Made by a program: the position numbers and the translations under genes
Assembly: GCA_029582165.1 (NCBI GenBank)
Contig: CM055893.1
Location: forward strand, 22,290,679-22,354,678
Length of the DNA stretch: 64,000 nucleotides
Source of the DNA: Portulaca oleracea
Taxonomy: Eukaryota; Streptophyta; Magnoliopsida; Caryophyllales; Portulacaceae
Direction: 5' to 3'
The notes under the pieces: model-generated
What the model was told of the DNA's origin: nothing
The model's database searches: none
The model's input: the letters and a program-made list of their open reading frames with translations, nothing else
In this document: piece after piece, positions 1 through 11,561 of the stretch
Layout: every line of letters begins with the position of its first letter
How positions within the stretch are numbered: the first letter of the stretch is position 1

Positions 1-794
1 ATAATCTCACTCAATGCGAAATTCAAAGTTGGTTTTGTTGATGGTTCCCTTGAAGTTCCTGCTGATAATGATCCCTTCTTTCCATATTGGAAAAGAGGGA
101 ATGACATGGTACTATCATGGATCTTGAATTCCCTTCATAAGGACATTCGTGAGAGTATCCTCTATTCAACCAGTGCTCAAAGCCTTTGGAAAGAACTCAT
201 AGAAAGATTCGGTCAATCCAACAAGGCAAGCTCTATTCTGTTCAGCAAGAGGTCTCCAAGTTGTCCCAAGGTTCTTTAGACATATCCAGCTATTATACCA
301 AATCCAAGAAGCTGTGGGATGAGATAGCTTCTGTCACAAACTTTCCAAGATGCACTTGTGGAAAGTGCAAGTGCCTGCCCCATAATATCAATCAACAAAT
401 GGATGTACATCTTGAAGAACAAAGACTTCTCCAATTTCTAATGGGATTGAACAATAGCTACACTGCAATCCGAGGGAACATCTTGATGATGTCTCCTCTT
501 CCTTCTTTGGTACAAGTCTATGCTTTACTTTCCCAAAAAGAAAAGCAAAGGCAAGTTAGAGATAACACACAGTTCTTGGGTGAGTTTGCCTCCTTATATG
601 CAAACAAGAATAATCAAAGAAATGATCAAAGGAAGCCAGAGTCCAAGAAATCAGCTTTGTTTTGTTACTATTGCAAGAAGCCTGGTTACACTATTAACAA
701 ATGTTTCAAGATACATGGTTATCCCCCAAAGAGCCAGAACAAACAATTTCCACCAAGACACCAGGGTTAGAGTGAACAACAAGGAGTAAAAGGA
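1..794 (+). pseudogene. copia gag (nucleocapsid) remnant
   Basis: Codons run open from base 1 in frame 1 with gag-like text (WILNSLHKDIRESILY, then SLWKELIERFGQSN). They then shift to frame 3 near 222-231 and continue as LYSVQQEVSKLSQGS to a TAG at 768-770. The same frame continues beyond that stop into the protease region. Gag packages the element RNA into cytoplasmic particles. The C-terminal zinc knuckle reads CYYCKKPGYTINKC, where the usual CX2CX4HX4C histidine is Tyr, so zinc binding is probably lost. A basic, proline-rich tail follows. No functional start can be assigned because the 5' end is missing. Family assignment is confident; the protein is defunct. Confidence 0.85.
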
Positions 795-2948
795 ATGGAA
801 AATGTTGCTGCACAAAGCGCTCAACATCAGACTGACAGTGGAGATGGCCTACTACCTACACCATCCTTCAACTTCAGTCATGATCAGACCAAGAACCTCT
901 TACAACAAATCTTGAACAACCTCACATCACAGGATAACAGCTCTTCCAGAGACAGCAGTGAGAATATGTCTGGTAATGTTCCCTTATCTAACATCAGTTC
1001 ACTATCAAATGCTATTAGTATGGCATGCTTCTTGCCTAAAGACTCATGGATTTTAGACTCTGGAGCCTCAGATCATATGTGCAATAATAAAGAATTCTTA
1101 CACTCTCTGAAAACTTTACCTAATCCTATTGAAGTTCTTTTGCCAAATGGGAGTAATATAACTATAACTGAGGCTGGGAAATTACAAGTTTCAGAAAGAA
1201 TTACATTGAATGATGTACTTTATGTTCCTTATTTCAAGATTAATTTGATTTCAATCAAGACGTTGTGTGATCAACTAAATTGTCATGCTATTTTCACTAA
1301 AGGAGAATGTGTTTTGCAGGACCCTTCTGTGAAAATAGTCCTTGGTAGGGAAGTCAATGGGCTTTATATGTTAGAAAATAGATTTTGTCAACAAATTCTT
1401 AGAATGCAATCTTTAGATTCTAGGATAGAAGTCACTGCATGTAATAAAGTTTCTTCTTCAGTTGTGAATTCAAAGTTATGACACAAAAGACTTGGACATT
1501 TGTTTGTTCCAAGAATGAAAATGTTACCTATTCTTTTTGATCAATCTATTAAACATGAGAATTGTGATATTTGCCCAAGAGCTAAGCAGAAATGTCTGTC
1601 TTTTCAACTAAGTTCTATTTCAACTACCGAACCCTTTAGCTTGATACATGTAGACACATGGGGGCCCTTTCATGTTAAGACACACTCAGGCCATAAATAT
1701 TTCATCACTATAGTAGATGACTTCACCAGGGCAACATGGGCACACTTGATGACCAATAAGAGTGAAGCTTTTGTATTATTACAATCCTTTGTGACCATGG
1801 CCAAAACCCAATTTGGGAGCACTGTTAGGAGGATTAGATCTGACAATACCTTAGAAATAGGAAAGAGAATTGAGGCCATTAAGTACTTCAATGATAAAGG
1901 GATCTTACATGAAACTAGTTGTACTCAAAAGCCCCAACAAAATGGGGTGGTTGAAAGAAAACATAGACACTTGCTTGAGGTGGCTAGGGCCTTAATGTTT
2001 CAATCCGGTTTGCCTTTAAAATTCTGGGGGGAGAGTGTGTTGACGGCTACTTATCTTATTAATAGAATGCCAACACCTTTACTGAAAAATAAAACCCCTT
2101 ATGAACTCCTTTTCAAGATTGCCCCATCCTATGATCACCTGAGAGTGTTTGGTTACCTATGTTATGCTAGTACGTCGAAACATGATAGACATAAGTTCCA
2201 AGAAAGGGTTGAACAATGTGTTTTTGTGGGTTACCCTCAAGGAAGGAAAGCTTACAAACTATTTTCTCTAAAAACTCATAAGTTTATTATTTCAAGAGAT
2301 GTTATTTTTCATGAAAGTCTTTTCCCCTTTCGAGGGGATACTAATGACTTCTGTCAGAATGATATGATTCACCATACCTCAGCAGTAGACTTTGATGACA
2401 CTTCCCCAATCTTTTCTGAGGTTGATGATTCTATGCAAAGTGAGCCCACTGATGAACCCCTTCTAGACCCAGTGGTTCCTGTGAGAAGGTCCACTAGGAC
2501 TCACAAACCATCTGCATATTTGGGGGACTATGAAACATGCTTCTCATGTGTTACAAATTTACATATTTCTCCCAAAAGTCTAGTCTCTTGCTCTTCTTCT
2601 TTTTCTCCTGCAGAATCAGTACATCAAGATTATGCAGAGCCCCAAACTTATGAGGAAGCTGTCATGCATGATGGTTGGAGGGAGGCAATGAACAAAGAAC
2701 TACAAGCCTTATCTCAAACCAATACTTGGGAAATAGTGCCCCTACCAAAAGGAAGAAGGTCAATAGACAATAAGTGGGTCTATAAAGTAAAGCAAAAGGC
2801 TGATGGAAGTATTGAGAGACTTAAAGCAAGATTGGTGGTGAAGGGATTTACACAAAAGGCAGGAATTGACTATGGTGAAACCTTCTCCCCAGTGGTTAAA
2901 ATGACTACAATCAGGGCTCTTATGTCTGTAGCAGTCAAAAGAAACTAG
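795..2948 (+). pseudogene. copia pol, protease-integrase-RT (N-terminal part)
   Basis: In one frame from the gag region: an aspartic protease with WILDSGASDHMC (about 1047-1083), then the pre-integrase zinc motif interrupted by TGA at 1479-1481 just before HKRLGH, and its CDIC pair near 1567. The integrase core follows with DTWGPF and RSDNT...E; the usual Gly after SDN is Thr. Next comes QQNGVVERKHRHLLEVARAL, a Pro/Ser-rich linker, and the start of RT (EAMNKELQAL, NKWVYKVK, GIDYGETFSPVVK). A TAG at 2946-2948 ends this stretch where Trp is expected. The product would cleave the polyprotein and insert cDNA; the stops make it inactive. Confidence 0.9.
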
Positions 2949-4192
2949 AAATTGGAACAGCTTGATTTCAACAATGCATTTCTCCATGGAGACCTTCATG
3001 AAGAGATTTATATGAAAATACCATAGGGAGTACACTCTGAGGTCCCAAATGGGGTTTGCAAATTGAAAAAAAATCCTTATATGGTCTGAAGCAAGCCTCT
3101 AGGCAATGGTATGCTAAGTTAACTGAAGTTCTCTACAAAATGGGGTATGAACATTCAGCCAATGACTACTCTCTCTTCTACAAGAAAACATCAGCTGCCT
3201 CGGTTTACTTGGCTATCTATGTTGATGACATCCTGGTAACAGGAGACGATAGTGTTGAAATCAGATCTCTGAAAGCTCATTTAGATCATGTTTTCAGGAT
3301 TAAAGATTTGGGTGAAGTGCATTACTTCCTTGGGCTCGAGATCATGAGAACCACAGAAGGATTAATCCTTACTCAAAGAAAATTTGCTAGAGATCTATTG
3401 ACAGAGTTCAAAGTCGAAGACCTCAAGTCTGCAATCTGTCTAATGGATCTCAACACAAAGCTGCTGCCTGATGCTGGCACTCCTTTGACCAATCCCACAA
3501 CCTACAGACAACTGATTGGGAAATTGAATTTCCTAGTGAACACTAGGCTTGATATAGCCTTTACAATCCAACATCTCAGTCAGTTTCTGCAAAGTCCAAC
3601 AGATTTACACTAGGAAGCAAATTTACATGTTTTGAGGTACATTAAGAGCAAACTAGATCTTAGCATATTGTTGCGCAAAGATGATAGTTTCTCTCTTCAA
3701 GCCTTTAGTGATTCTGATTGGAGGGCATGTAAACACTCCATAAGATCTATAAGTGGATTCCTAGTTTTCTTAGGCAAGACTTTGATTTCCTGGAAAAGCA
3801 AGAAACAACCAACAGTTTCACTTTCCTCGGCAGAGGCTGAATATAGAAGTTTGAGGAGACTTGTTGCAGAATTGGCATGGCTGAGCAGGTTACTTGGGGA
3901 GCTTCAGGTCGATTCAGTAACCCCCATACCAGTTAAATGTGATAGTCAAGCTGCTATATACATCGCTAAGAACCCTGTCTTTCATGAGAGAACGAAACAC
4001 ATAGAAATTGATTGCCATTTTGTTAGGCAAAAGCTGGCAAAAGATTTGATTGCCTTGAATCATGTATCTTCTAAAGAGCAGTTGGCAGATATTCTTACTA
4101 AGCCGCTTCCTGGAACTCAACATCACCAGATTCTCAGCAAATTGAGGGTCGAAAAACCCTTCAATTTGGGGGGGGGGGTTGTTAGGAATTAA
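2949..4192 (+). pseudogene. copia pol, RT C-terminal part and RNase H
   Basis: After the TAG at 2946-2948 the frame continues as LEQLDFNNAFLHGDLHEE, meets a second TAG at 3024-3026, and shifts frame near 3061-3070. RT then goes on with SLYGLKQASRQWY and the catalytic YVDDILVTG (about 3219-3245), ending at TAG 3611-3613. In the same frame RNase H follows: SDSDWRACKHSIRSISG, SLSSAEAEYRSL, KHIEIDCHFVR, and the usual copia tail ILTKPLPG. It stops at 4190-4192 inside the start of the LTR, as is common in copia elements. These domains copy RNA to cDNA and remove the RNA strand; here they are split and dead. Confidence 0.9.
4168..4179 (+). other. polypurine tract of the copia element
   Basis: A run of 11 G followed by TT lies immediately before the TG that opens the LTR. 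This is the expected plus-strand primer site for cDNA synthesis. Confidence 0.8.
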
Positions 4193-4407
4193 TATTAATC
4201 AATGTTAGTTTAGTTAGTTAGCTGAGTTGTCATCTTGTTTCTTTTATGTTTTTCTTGTTTTGCTGGGTCCCTTTATATAGCCTTAGGTTTGCTCGGCTAT
4301 ATACATCAAATATATACAAATCACAGAATCCACTCCTTCTTCTATCTCTTCCTTTCCTCCCTCTCATTTCTTTCTTCATGAATTAATGGTCTTTTATCCA
4401 GCTATCA
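4180..4407 (+). repeat. copia 3' LTR
   Basis: It begins TGTTAGGAATTAATATT directly after the polypurine tract and contains a TATA-like CTTTATATAG near 4271-4280. The right end is put at a CA at 4406-4407 by convention. The partner LTR is outside the window, so this edge is uncertain by tens of bases. Confidence 0.6.
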
Positions 4408-4985
4408 ATTTGGATCTTTTCAATGTTTGTGGCTAATCTAGAAAGCTAGCAATAACAATCTCAAATGGAATCAAAAGAAAACAAGAGAATAAAGGAAGCT
4501 TTTCTGAAATTAAACTTCAATGAAAGTTAATTACAATCAAAGCTTGATAAAACTTGGAGAACAATCTACATAAAACCCTAAGTAAGAGAAGAGCAATTGA
4601 TAAAAAGTAGATGAAAACTAATAGAAAACCTAACCTTGGTAGTTGATAAAAAGTAAGAGAATAATGATCTACTTACTGGACTTCCTTGCCTTGGCAGTTT
4701 CCTTGACATCACAGGGGCCGGTCACGGGCGCGAGCCAACATGACTCGGGCGTGACGGCCTCTTGGCCTTTCTCCTTCCTTAGCTAAAATCTACACGCCAC
4801 AGGGGTCACAGGAACAAGTCACGCCCGCGACCAAACATGACTCAGGCGTGACACTCCGCTGTTGTGGACATTTTTCCTCGCCGTTCGGGCTTCCGAACGT
4901 CCACGTTTGGATTGGGGTATGATTCGTTGATTTGTGCTGGGGTTTAACCTTTGAAAACTCCTTAAGGAAATCAAACTTTATATTT
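4408..4985 (-). repeat. LTR-like fragment with paired quasi-palindromes, probably Athila-type
   Basis: There is no coding content. The block holds two copies of a 14-7-14 unit: GTCACGGGCGCGAG (4721-4734) with GACTCGGGCGTGAC (4742-4755), and GTCACGCCCGCGAC (4818-4831) with GACTCAGGCGTGAC (4839-4852). The spacing and an AT-rich flank match the layout of the Athila LTRs at 13-27 kb and 51-59 kb, although the sequence differs. On this basis I read it as a piece of a third Athila-type LTR. Both ends are undefined. Confidence 0.4.
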
Positions 4986-6604
4986 CATGAATAATATTTT
5001 GTAAAATCACTTTCCCTTTACTTATGCATTTTATGAGTCATGGAATTAAACCTTTAAGAGTGAACATCCACTTGTTCCCAACTCTTCTAAATTTAACTCA
5101 ATTTTCTCATTTAAATATTAGGCTCGGAAGAGAATGATTTATGCAACCATTATTTAGGAATATAAGAAAGAAAACCCTAAAGTTGCATCGATACATTGTA
5201 AAACCATCTTAACCATAGTTTATGCAATCCTCAATGTATTTTAGTTCGAAATGGGAGTCACCACCCGATTTTGTAAGGGAAAAGCCAAGACAAAACCAAA
5301 AGAAATAGAAAGAAAGACTCTGCTTGCGAAACCCAAGAATGGATCCGGGGGTAATGCTATGAACTCGAAAAGTAAACTTTAAGAATTCGCCTTTCACAAA
5401 AGGAAAGACTCTACTAAAAGTTTAAAATATGCTTTTGATAAAGTTTGGAAGGGAAATGGATGAATACTTTATAGAATTACTTCATTGAATCATGCAACAA
5501 GAACGTAATATAAAAGGTAAAAAAGTAAAAATATACACTTATTTACAAGAAAAGAAAGCACTTAAAGGCTTACATTGCTACTTTGTTGGGAAAAGCCTTG
5601 CCTAGCCTCTTGGTGCTTGAAGAATCCTCTTTGATGCCTTTGGAAACCTCCTCTCAAAGTGCCAAGATGATGATAGAAAAGATGATAAAAGATGATAAGA
5701 AAGAGGGTGGAAAAAGAGTACTAAGAAGGCTTCATTTGTGGTTTTGAATGTGTTTAGGCTAGGGTTATTTGTGGAGTTTGGGATGGATACGATAGGATAG
5801 GGTATGTATTTAGGATTTTTGTGATGACAAGAGGATTAAGATTATGATGGTAAGATAGATGACGGAAGATAATAAGGATGGTAGTAGGATGATATGAGAG
5901 TATAGGAAGTAGAGAGAGTTTATGAGAGTTGAGAGATGAGAGATGAGAGAATTAGTAGGAGGAAGAATGGATGAGGGAGTTGGTGAGTGAATGAGAATGA
6001 GATGAAGTGAGGATTGAGTAAAGAGGGAGAAAGGATGATTTGATGAGTGAGTTTAGCTTCAAGAGAGGAGGTATTTATAGGCTAAGAGGAGAGGAGAGAT
6101 ACATGCATGCTCAACTCTCACCTCGTAGTCTCCGGAGCTATGCACAATACCAAGGCAGAAAGGGGAGCTCACCTAGCATGGTTGGTGGCACGTGGTCAAT
6201 TAACCACGTGTGATGGAGTCATCAAGGCCGACCGGCCACTACGCCAGGGGGGAGGGACCAGCTTCATCCATACATGCATGGACGGTGGAGTGTGAAGTCA
6301 ACCAACTTAGGGAAGCTACCATTCACATTGGACGAAATGAGCAGATTATTTAGCTAACTTTTTTAGGTGTTTTTGAGTGCTTTTGTGAGGATTCGATCTC
6401 GCTATCTCTAGTGCTTGCTTTTAGGGTTAGCATGGCTCTATTTTTATATAAAAATGTACATGTAGCTAGGATGGACCACATGTGATCATGCATGTGACTT
6501 TAGGTGAACAAATACATGTAAAACGCATGCATTTGTCGAATCTCTTTTATTTCTTCCGCTCTTATTTTTATATTGTCTTATGCGTCAAAATCTCGATGTC
6601 TACA
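4986..6604 (-). repeat. 3' LTR of a Tat-lineage gypsy element
   Basis: Read on the minus strand, the LTR opens TGTAGACATCGAGATTTTG at 6604, next to a purine tract, as Tat LTRs commonly do. A TATA box lies at 6072-6079 and is followed by a long pyrimidine-rich leader. Farther on is the GGGAGTCACCACC block (5251-5263) often seen in plant gypsy LTRs. The far edge (near 5000) was not defined because no partner LTR is in the window. The 6604 edge is well supported; the other is a guess. Confidence 0.6.
6072..6079 (-). promoter_or_regulatory. TATA box of the Tat LTR
   Basis: TATAAATA on the minus strand is followed by a pyrimidine-rich initiator and leader (6070 down to about 5880). It lies about 530 bp inside the LTR start, which gives a U3 of usual size. 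Confidence 0.65.
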
Positions 6605-6619
6605 AGAGCCCCCACTTTG
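6605..6619 (-). other. polypurine tract of the Tat element
   Basis: On the minus strand AAAGTGGGGGCTCT abuts the TG of the LTR at 6604. This fixes both the orientation of the element and the inner edge of its 3' LTR. Confidence 0.7.
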
Positions 6620-7801
6620 ATTGAGTCCGAGGATAGGACGAAAATCAAAGTAGTCTTGATTTGATGGACACCGGTTGAGGATATGACTTTGGAATGCAAA
6701 GCCTGAGGATATGACTTTGTCGAGTGCAAAGCATGGAGTGATGCTTAGAAGCTGAGTCCTGCATCGTGGTTGGCGAACTTGCGCCGTTCGGTGATCTCGA
6801 GCAAGAATGATGCTCTACTTGGTGCGATCTCGGACGTTTGATGACATCCTACTTGACATGATCTCGGACATTTCAGACGTCCTACTTGAAGATGTGGGCT
6901 GACACTTGGAAGCTAGGTCCTGTGTCGCGGTTGGCGAACTTGCGCCGAGAGGTGATCTCGAGCAAGAATGATGCTCTACTAGTTGGAGAGACTTCATCGG
7001 TCATGATGCCGATGGCTCTTGGGGTTGATGTTTGGTTTTCTAGTCTTTCCCAGTGTCGTATCCAGTCTTTCTTGGTGTCGATATTGATGATTGTGGGCAT
7101 GTTAAATGCCGAAGGACTGCATCGATCGTGATGTCGATGGCCTGGGGGTTGAGACTTCACCGAAACTCTGTCGATGGCTCAGGATTGATGATGATGATGA
7201 TTATGATGATGATGACAATTCAATGTCGAGGGACTTGACCGATCGTGGCCCTTATTTTCCTGCAAGATGCAAAAATAGTTTTCGTCAGTTCTGATGAATT
7301 TCAAATTTTGATTTGGGAAACTTACCTCGAGTTGTGGCTACACAGCCATTGGGACTTGTTCCCTTTTGGGGAATGGACGCTTTGATCATTGAAAAGAACA
7401 CACTCTTCTTGCTGGGCATGCCTTGTGCTCGATCATGCATGGCTTTGGGAAGATGCATACCATTTGGAAGATGACAAAGGAGGAAGAAGACAACGGCTCG
7501 TCCTTTCCAAGGCCGACCGGCCTATGCTTTTGGGAAGGAATTGGCTCGTATAATGCAGCTTTTGCAGGCCATGCAGGAGACCATTCAATGCAATTATTGT
7601 GTTTGGTCTTGTAGGTCGATCGGCCTCTACTGGGAACCAGTGATGAGCTGACATGTGGTAGTGAGAGCTCATTCATTTTGCCTATAAATGGGGTTTAAGC
7701 TCGGCACTACTTCATCACTCTAAATCCGAGCTCTATATCTTAGCTTCCCATTTTCTCTTTAAAGAAATCCTTTTGAGTGTTTTGAATCTTATCCCAAGAG
7801 T
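6620..7801 (+). other. non-coding spacer between Tat LTR and antisense PMD gene, with diverged repeats
   Basis: Two copies of a 72-bp unit with about 10 differences lie at 6748-6819 and 6909-6980; both contain GTGATCTCGAGCAAGAATGA. A smaller repeat, GAGGATATGACTTT, occurs near 6677 and 6703. GGCCGACCGGCC occurs near 6227 and 7511, with a variant near 7613. The segment ends in a promoter-like stretch upstream of the PMD gene. Confidence 0.55.
7683..7689 (+). promoter_or_regulatory. TATA box upstream of the antisense PMD gene
   Basis: TATAAAT followed by GGGG lies 113-119 bp before the ATG at 7802, with a pyrimidine/adenine-rich likely leader between them. The spacing fits a plant core promoter directing plus-strand transcription, opposite to the retroelement. 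Confidence 0.5.
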
Positions 7802-10800
7802 ATGAATTTCTTTCGGAGGGGTCGCAGACGCACCACTCAACCAGCGGTTCAAGAGCGTCCGTATGCAAGAATAATGCAGCGAGAGTATCATAGCAGGGAT
7901 TTCATTCCGGCTTAGTTGGTCTTTTGCCAAGATGAGCACGCATGGTTCTTTCGTTCTCATGACTCGGTATACTCCTCCTAACTTCATATAGCATGTTTCG
8001 TTTTTGCAGTTGCTTTGCATGCTATTTACTGTTGTACTTTAGTTGAATCCAAAAGCAACCTAAGTTACCTTGAATTTTGCTTGAAGTACCTTTCTGCCGT
8101 TGACCTTATTGCAGGAAGACTCTTTCAAGGCATGTGGGAGTATTCAAGGTGTAATAACCTTGTCCTTCCATTCAAAGGTGAGTGCATTATATTCGAGCGT
8201 TGTGAGGGATGCTGGTTTTGGCCCTTTTCTAGACTGCTTGAGGGCATGGAAGATTCGTAGTAACAAGAGGACATACGGTCGGGCTATCGTGGAGCACTTC
8301 TGGGATACCACGAACTCTTTTCACCTCCTAGTTGGGGAGATGATGCTCACTCCTTTTGACTTTGTGATGATTACGGGTCTTAGCTAGGGCGGCCAGCTAC
8401 TGGAGTTTTAGAAGGATGTTGACCCTCGCGTTCATGCGCTTTTGCAACTTGTTACCGCGTTGGCCAGACAAATTGGCGGCCTGCCGTACACGCATATGGC
8501 GGCTGTTATAAAAAAGTGAAGGATTTGGGAGCCTTCCTCTTCCTTAGCGTCAATTCATTGTGCTGGTGCATTCCATCAATACAACAATTTTTGCAAACTG
8601 CGGAGACACAATCACTCTCTCCTGGGCGCATCACCTCCTGAATTTCGGCGAGATGAGATTTTTTAACTGGGCGGGTGCTGCTTATGCCCATTTGGTCAGG
8701 GGAATACGAGTTGCCTGCCGACCCACCGGTTGTGATACAATGGCGCGTACAAGGGCGACGGAGGCTAAGAGGCTCAACTTGGGGAGCAGCCTTTGGCGAG
8801 TCTTGGAGGTATTCTCCAAGATTTTTTCTATTTAGAAATTTGTAAGGTGCAAATTTCTTTTTTACTAAGAACCTTTCCTGGTGTGCAGGTGTGGGTTATG
8901 GCCTATTTCCTTCCTGCTGTTGGTGGGACCAACAACGGTGATATGCGCATTCTAGTTGCTCGGAGATGGTCAGAAGCATCAGGCTACCATTGGTCAAAAT
9001 TCCGTTCCAAGGATTTGAATGGACTTAGGAGGATTATTGACAACCTCAGACCGGTATGTCTTGCATCTTTTCTTTTGTTATTTGCCTTTTCTCCTCTCGA
9101 GCCTTTGGTGATGACTATTGCTGCAGGAGGACATTGTCCGATTCCCATAGAATGGATACAATGCGGAGGACCTTCATTATGATATACGCCTTGCAAGGGA
9201 AGCAAGCGAGCGCCTCTTGTTATTGGAAGGTCCTTCTGGTCTCACTTTCTATTTGGGGGAACGCTTCTTCTTTCAACATATTGGGGAATGGCCTCCAAGA
9301 GTTCCAAGGATCCTCCCGAGCTTATCTTTGATAGGCCAGCCTTGGCGGCGGATGAAATAGCTCGGCTGATGATTGGTGGACCAGCAGCCAATTTCATTGT
9401 ACCAACGGCTGACTTGGAAGAAACGGCTCTTCAGCATAGAGGGTGTCTTGCTTTCGCTCAAGTATAATCCCCTCTTGTTTTTGCGTTAACACTGTGGACT
9501 TCTGGCAACCTGACGGTATTCGCCTTTCTGTAGTTGGGAGGATATTATGATCCTCTTCTGGACGAGCATGCAGAGGACCTTGAGCAGGCGGGAGATGAAG
9601 ATATGCTGTTTGGATTCATCCCGCTCGTGCCTAACGATCATGAAGTGTTGCAGTTCTTCGATGCAAACCCGATGAGTTGCATACTTGACCACCCTTTATC
9701 ATGAAGTGTTTGGAGATGAAGATATGCTGTTTGGATTCATCCCTGACCTTTTGGGACCCTAAGTTCCATGTCTTTCGCTTCTCCTGGAACGAATTGTGCT
9801 CTCTTCCTGAAGAGTGGGCTTGGATGTTCAAGTTTGATCTTTATGCTCCGCCAACAACTCCTTCTCTTGCTCACAACCTTTGCAAAAAATTTGAGGAATT
9901 GACGAACTTCAATCATCGAGCATTAGGACACATTTTGGTTGGCAAACAGTCAATTTGCATGCTCTAGTGGAATTCTTTCAATCACCCGACGTGCTTAGAC
10001 TCAACCCGGCGTTGCGCGTGCGAGGTTTGGTGTTTTGCATTCTTTCTGAATTTTTATTTTATCACGGTGGTTCGGGTTTTTCACCTATCTGTCTCACCCA
10101 TGTCGTAGATGAGATGTCCCGGGGTTATAATCCTATTTCGATGATGATTGCTGAGACCCTCCTCTGTCTCAATTCATGGGCTACAAAGCAGACCTTTTAC
10201 GGAAGTCCCCTCGCTCTTCAAGTGATTATCGACACTTCTTCTCTTTTTTTTTTTGTTCTTTTCCTTTTTTTCTTTTCTTTTTTTGATATTATTTTTCTCT
10301 GGTTTTTCATGGATTACCCGATTGATCCATGTGGAATCATGTGTTGATTTTTTTTCTTTTCTTTTTTTTTTCTTTGGTTGTAATATATATTTTTTTTGTG
10401 CAACCAAAATTCTCACTTTCTTTCTTTCATCTGTAGATGTGGCTTATGGAGCATTTACACATGGTCTTCTCTCCCATCACCTCTTCGGAACTAGCGAACT
10501 TTTGCCAACGCAAAAGGAAGTTCGACACCTGCCGTAATTTTGATGAGTGGATCATTTTTCTCAAGAATCAACAGGAAATCCGTTGGTGGGTTCAATGGTG
10601 GAAAGTGCCATGCTTTTCGAGCCACTCTCGTAAGGCGGCCCACATCACTTTGCTTGGCCTTACGGAGCTTACATATTACTTTCCTTATCAAGTCATGCGG
10701 TAAATGGGGCATTCTCAAGACATTCCCCTTCCTCCGTGCGAGATTCTCGACCTTAACCATCTCCAAGGGTCGGTGATTGAATCGTGGATCAAATATCGGA

Positions 10801-11066
10801 AGAAACGGGCTGGAAAGGAAGCACCTGCCCCTAACCGTATCTCCACTACTTCGACAGATGCCTATCGTAGCTGGCTTGCTAATACTGTCAATTGGCGTGA
10901 AAGAACGTCACGATCAGCTCTGCGAGATACCCCGAAGTTGAAAAGTATCATCGTAGCTAATAACCCTGGGTCAGGTTCTAAAGGAGAAACACACCTAAGC
11001 AAGGAAAAACAAGCAAATCCGACCGAATTAGCACTAATGACCCTATACCGACTCCAACTCAACTAG
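7802..11066 (+). pseudogene. plant mobile domain (PMD, aminotransferase-like) gene, decayed, with introns
   Basis: The ATG at 7802 opens MNFFRRGRRRTT. Translated pieces match the plant mobile domain seen in MAIN/MAIL1 relatives and in transposons: VVRDAGFGPFLDCL, GEMMLTPFDFVMITGL, FNWAGAAYAHLVRGI, VWVMAYFLPAVGG, SPLALQ joined to WLMEHLHMV, and a C-terminal LLGLTELTYYFPYQVMR. Five GT-AG introns are suggested: 7967-8114, 8809-8888, 9055-9126, 9462-9533 and a T-rich one at 10222-10436. In-frame stops (for example near 7912, 8383 and 9154) and frameshifts show decay. A 32-bp piece is repeated at 9591-9622 and 9712-9743. The gene is convergent with the Tat pol at 11562-13296, between pol and the 3' LTR, where some Tat elements carry an antisense ORF. 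Function of such ORFs is unknown. Confidence 0.7.
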
Positions 11067-11561
11067 GATTAGACTTAGTACTAAATAAGTAGGGTGGAGA
11101 GAAAGAAATTAAATGAAAGAAATGCGTGGGCTATATATTTTTATTATTTGATGCTTTTTCATTAGAAAATTGATAAAACAAAAATGTATTAAAGGATGTA
11201 CTCCTTTTATTGATATAAGAAGTAAAGTATTACATTTATGTTTTACAAGAATCAACACAATCCATGTTCTTCTTTTCGCCCTTCGAAATCACTTCAGCTG
11301 CAATACTTTTATTTTCTCCTTTTACCTAACTCGTCTTGAAGTTAGTCTCTCATTTTCCCTTTTTTTTCTTTTTTTTTTTATACTCTCCTTTTACCTGACC
11401 TGCCTCAAAAAGGTTTTCAAGTCAGCCTCTTCTTTTCTTCTGTTTTTCTTCTTCTTTTTTTTTCTTTTCTCTCACAAGCAAGTGGCCTGTTGGCAGTTCG
11501 GTTGCTTGCTTTTATAAGATAGTGCATATCTAAGTAGCTAAGGACACCAACCCTTAGACGC
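11067..11561. other. AT- and T-rich spacer between PMD gene and Tat pol
   Basis: No convincing coding sequence. Long T-rich tracts (11355-11466) and a short TATATATTTTTATTATT stretch could serve as 3' ends for the two convergent genes. The Tat pol stop lies at 11562-11564. Confidence 0.5.

Larger units (their letters stand above)
1..4407 (+). mobile_element. Ty1/copia LTR retrotransposon, 5'-truncated by window edge, decayed
   Basis: The order gag, protease, integrase, reverse transcriptase, RNase H, polypurine tract, LTR is the Ty1/copia order (integrase before RT). The 5' LTR and start of gag lie left of the window. The polyprotein is broken by a frameshift near 222-231, stop codons at 768-770, 1479-1481, 2946-2948, 3024-3026 and 3611-3613, and a frameshift near 3061-3070, so this copy cannot make its own proteins. 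Several stops are readable as one C-to-T or G-to-A change from Gln or Trp codons expected at those places (inference). Only the 3' LTR is visible, so target duplication and age cannot be judged. Confidence 0.93.

Noticed and set aside
7106..7294. Asp-rich open frame
   Set aside because: Product of a GATGATGAT simple repeat in non-coding DNA.
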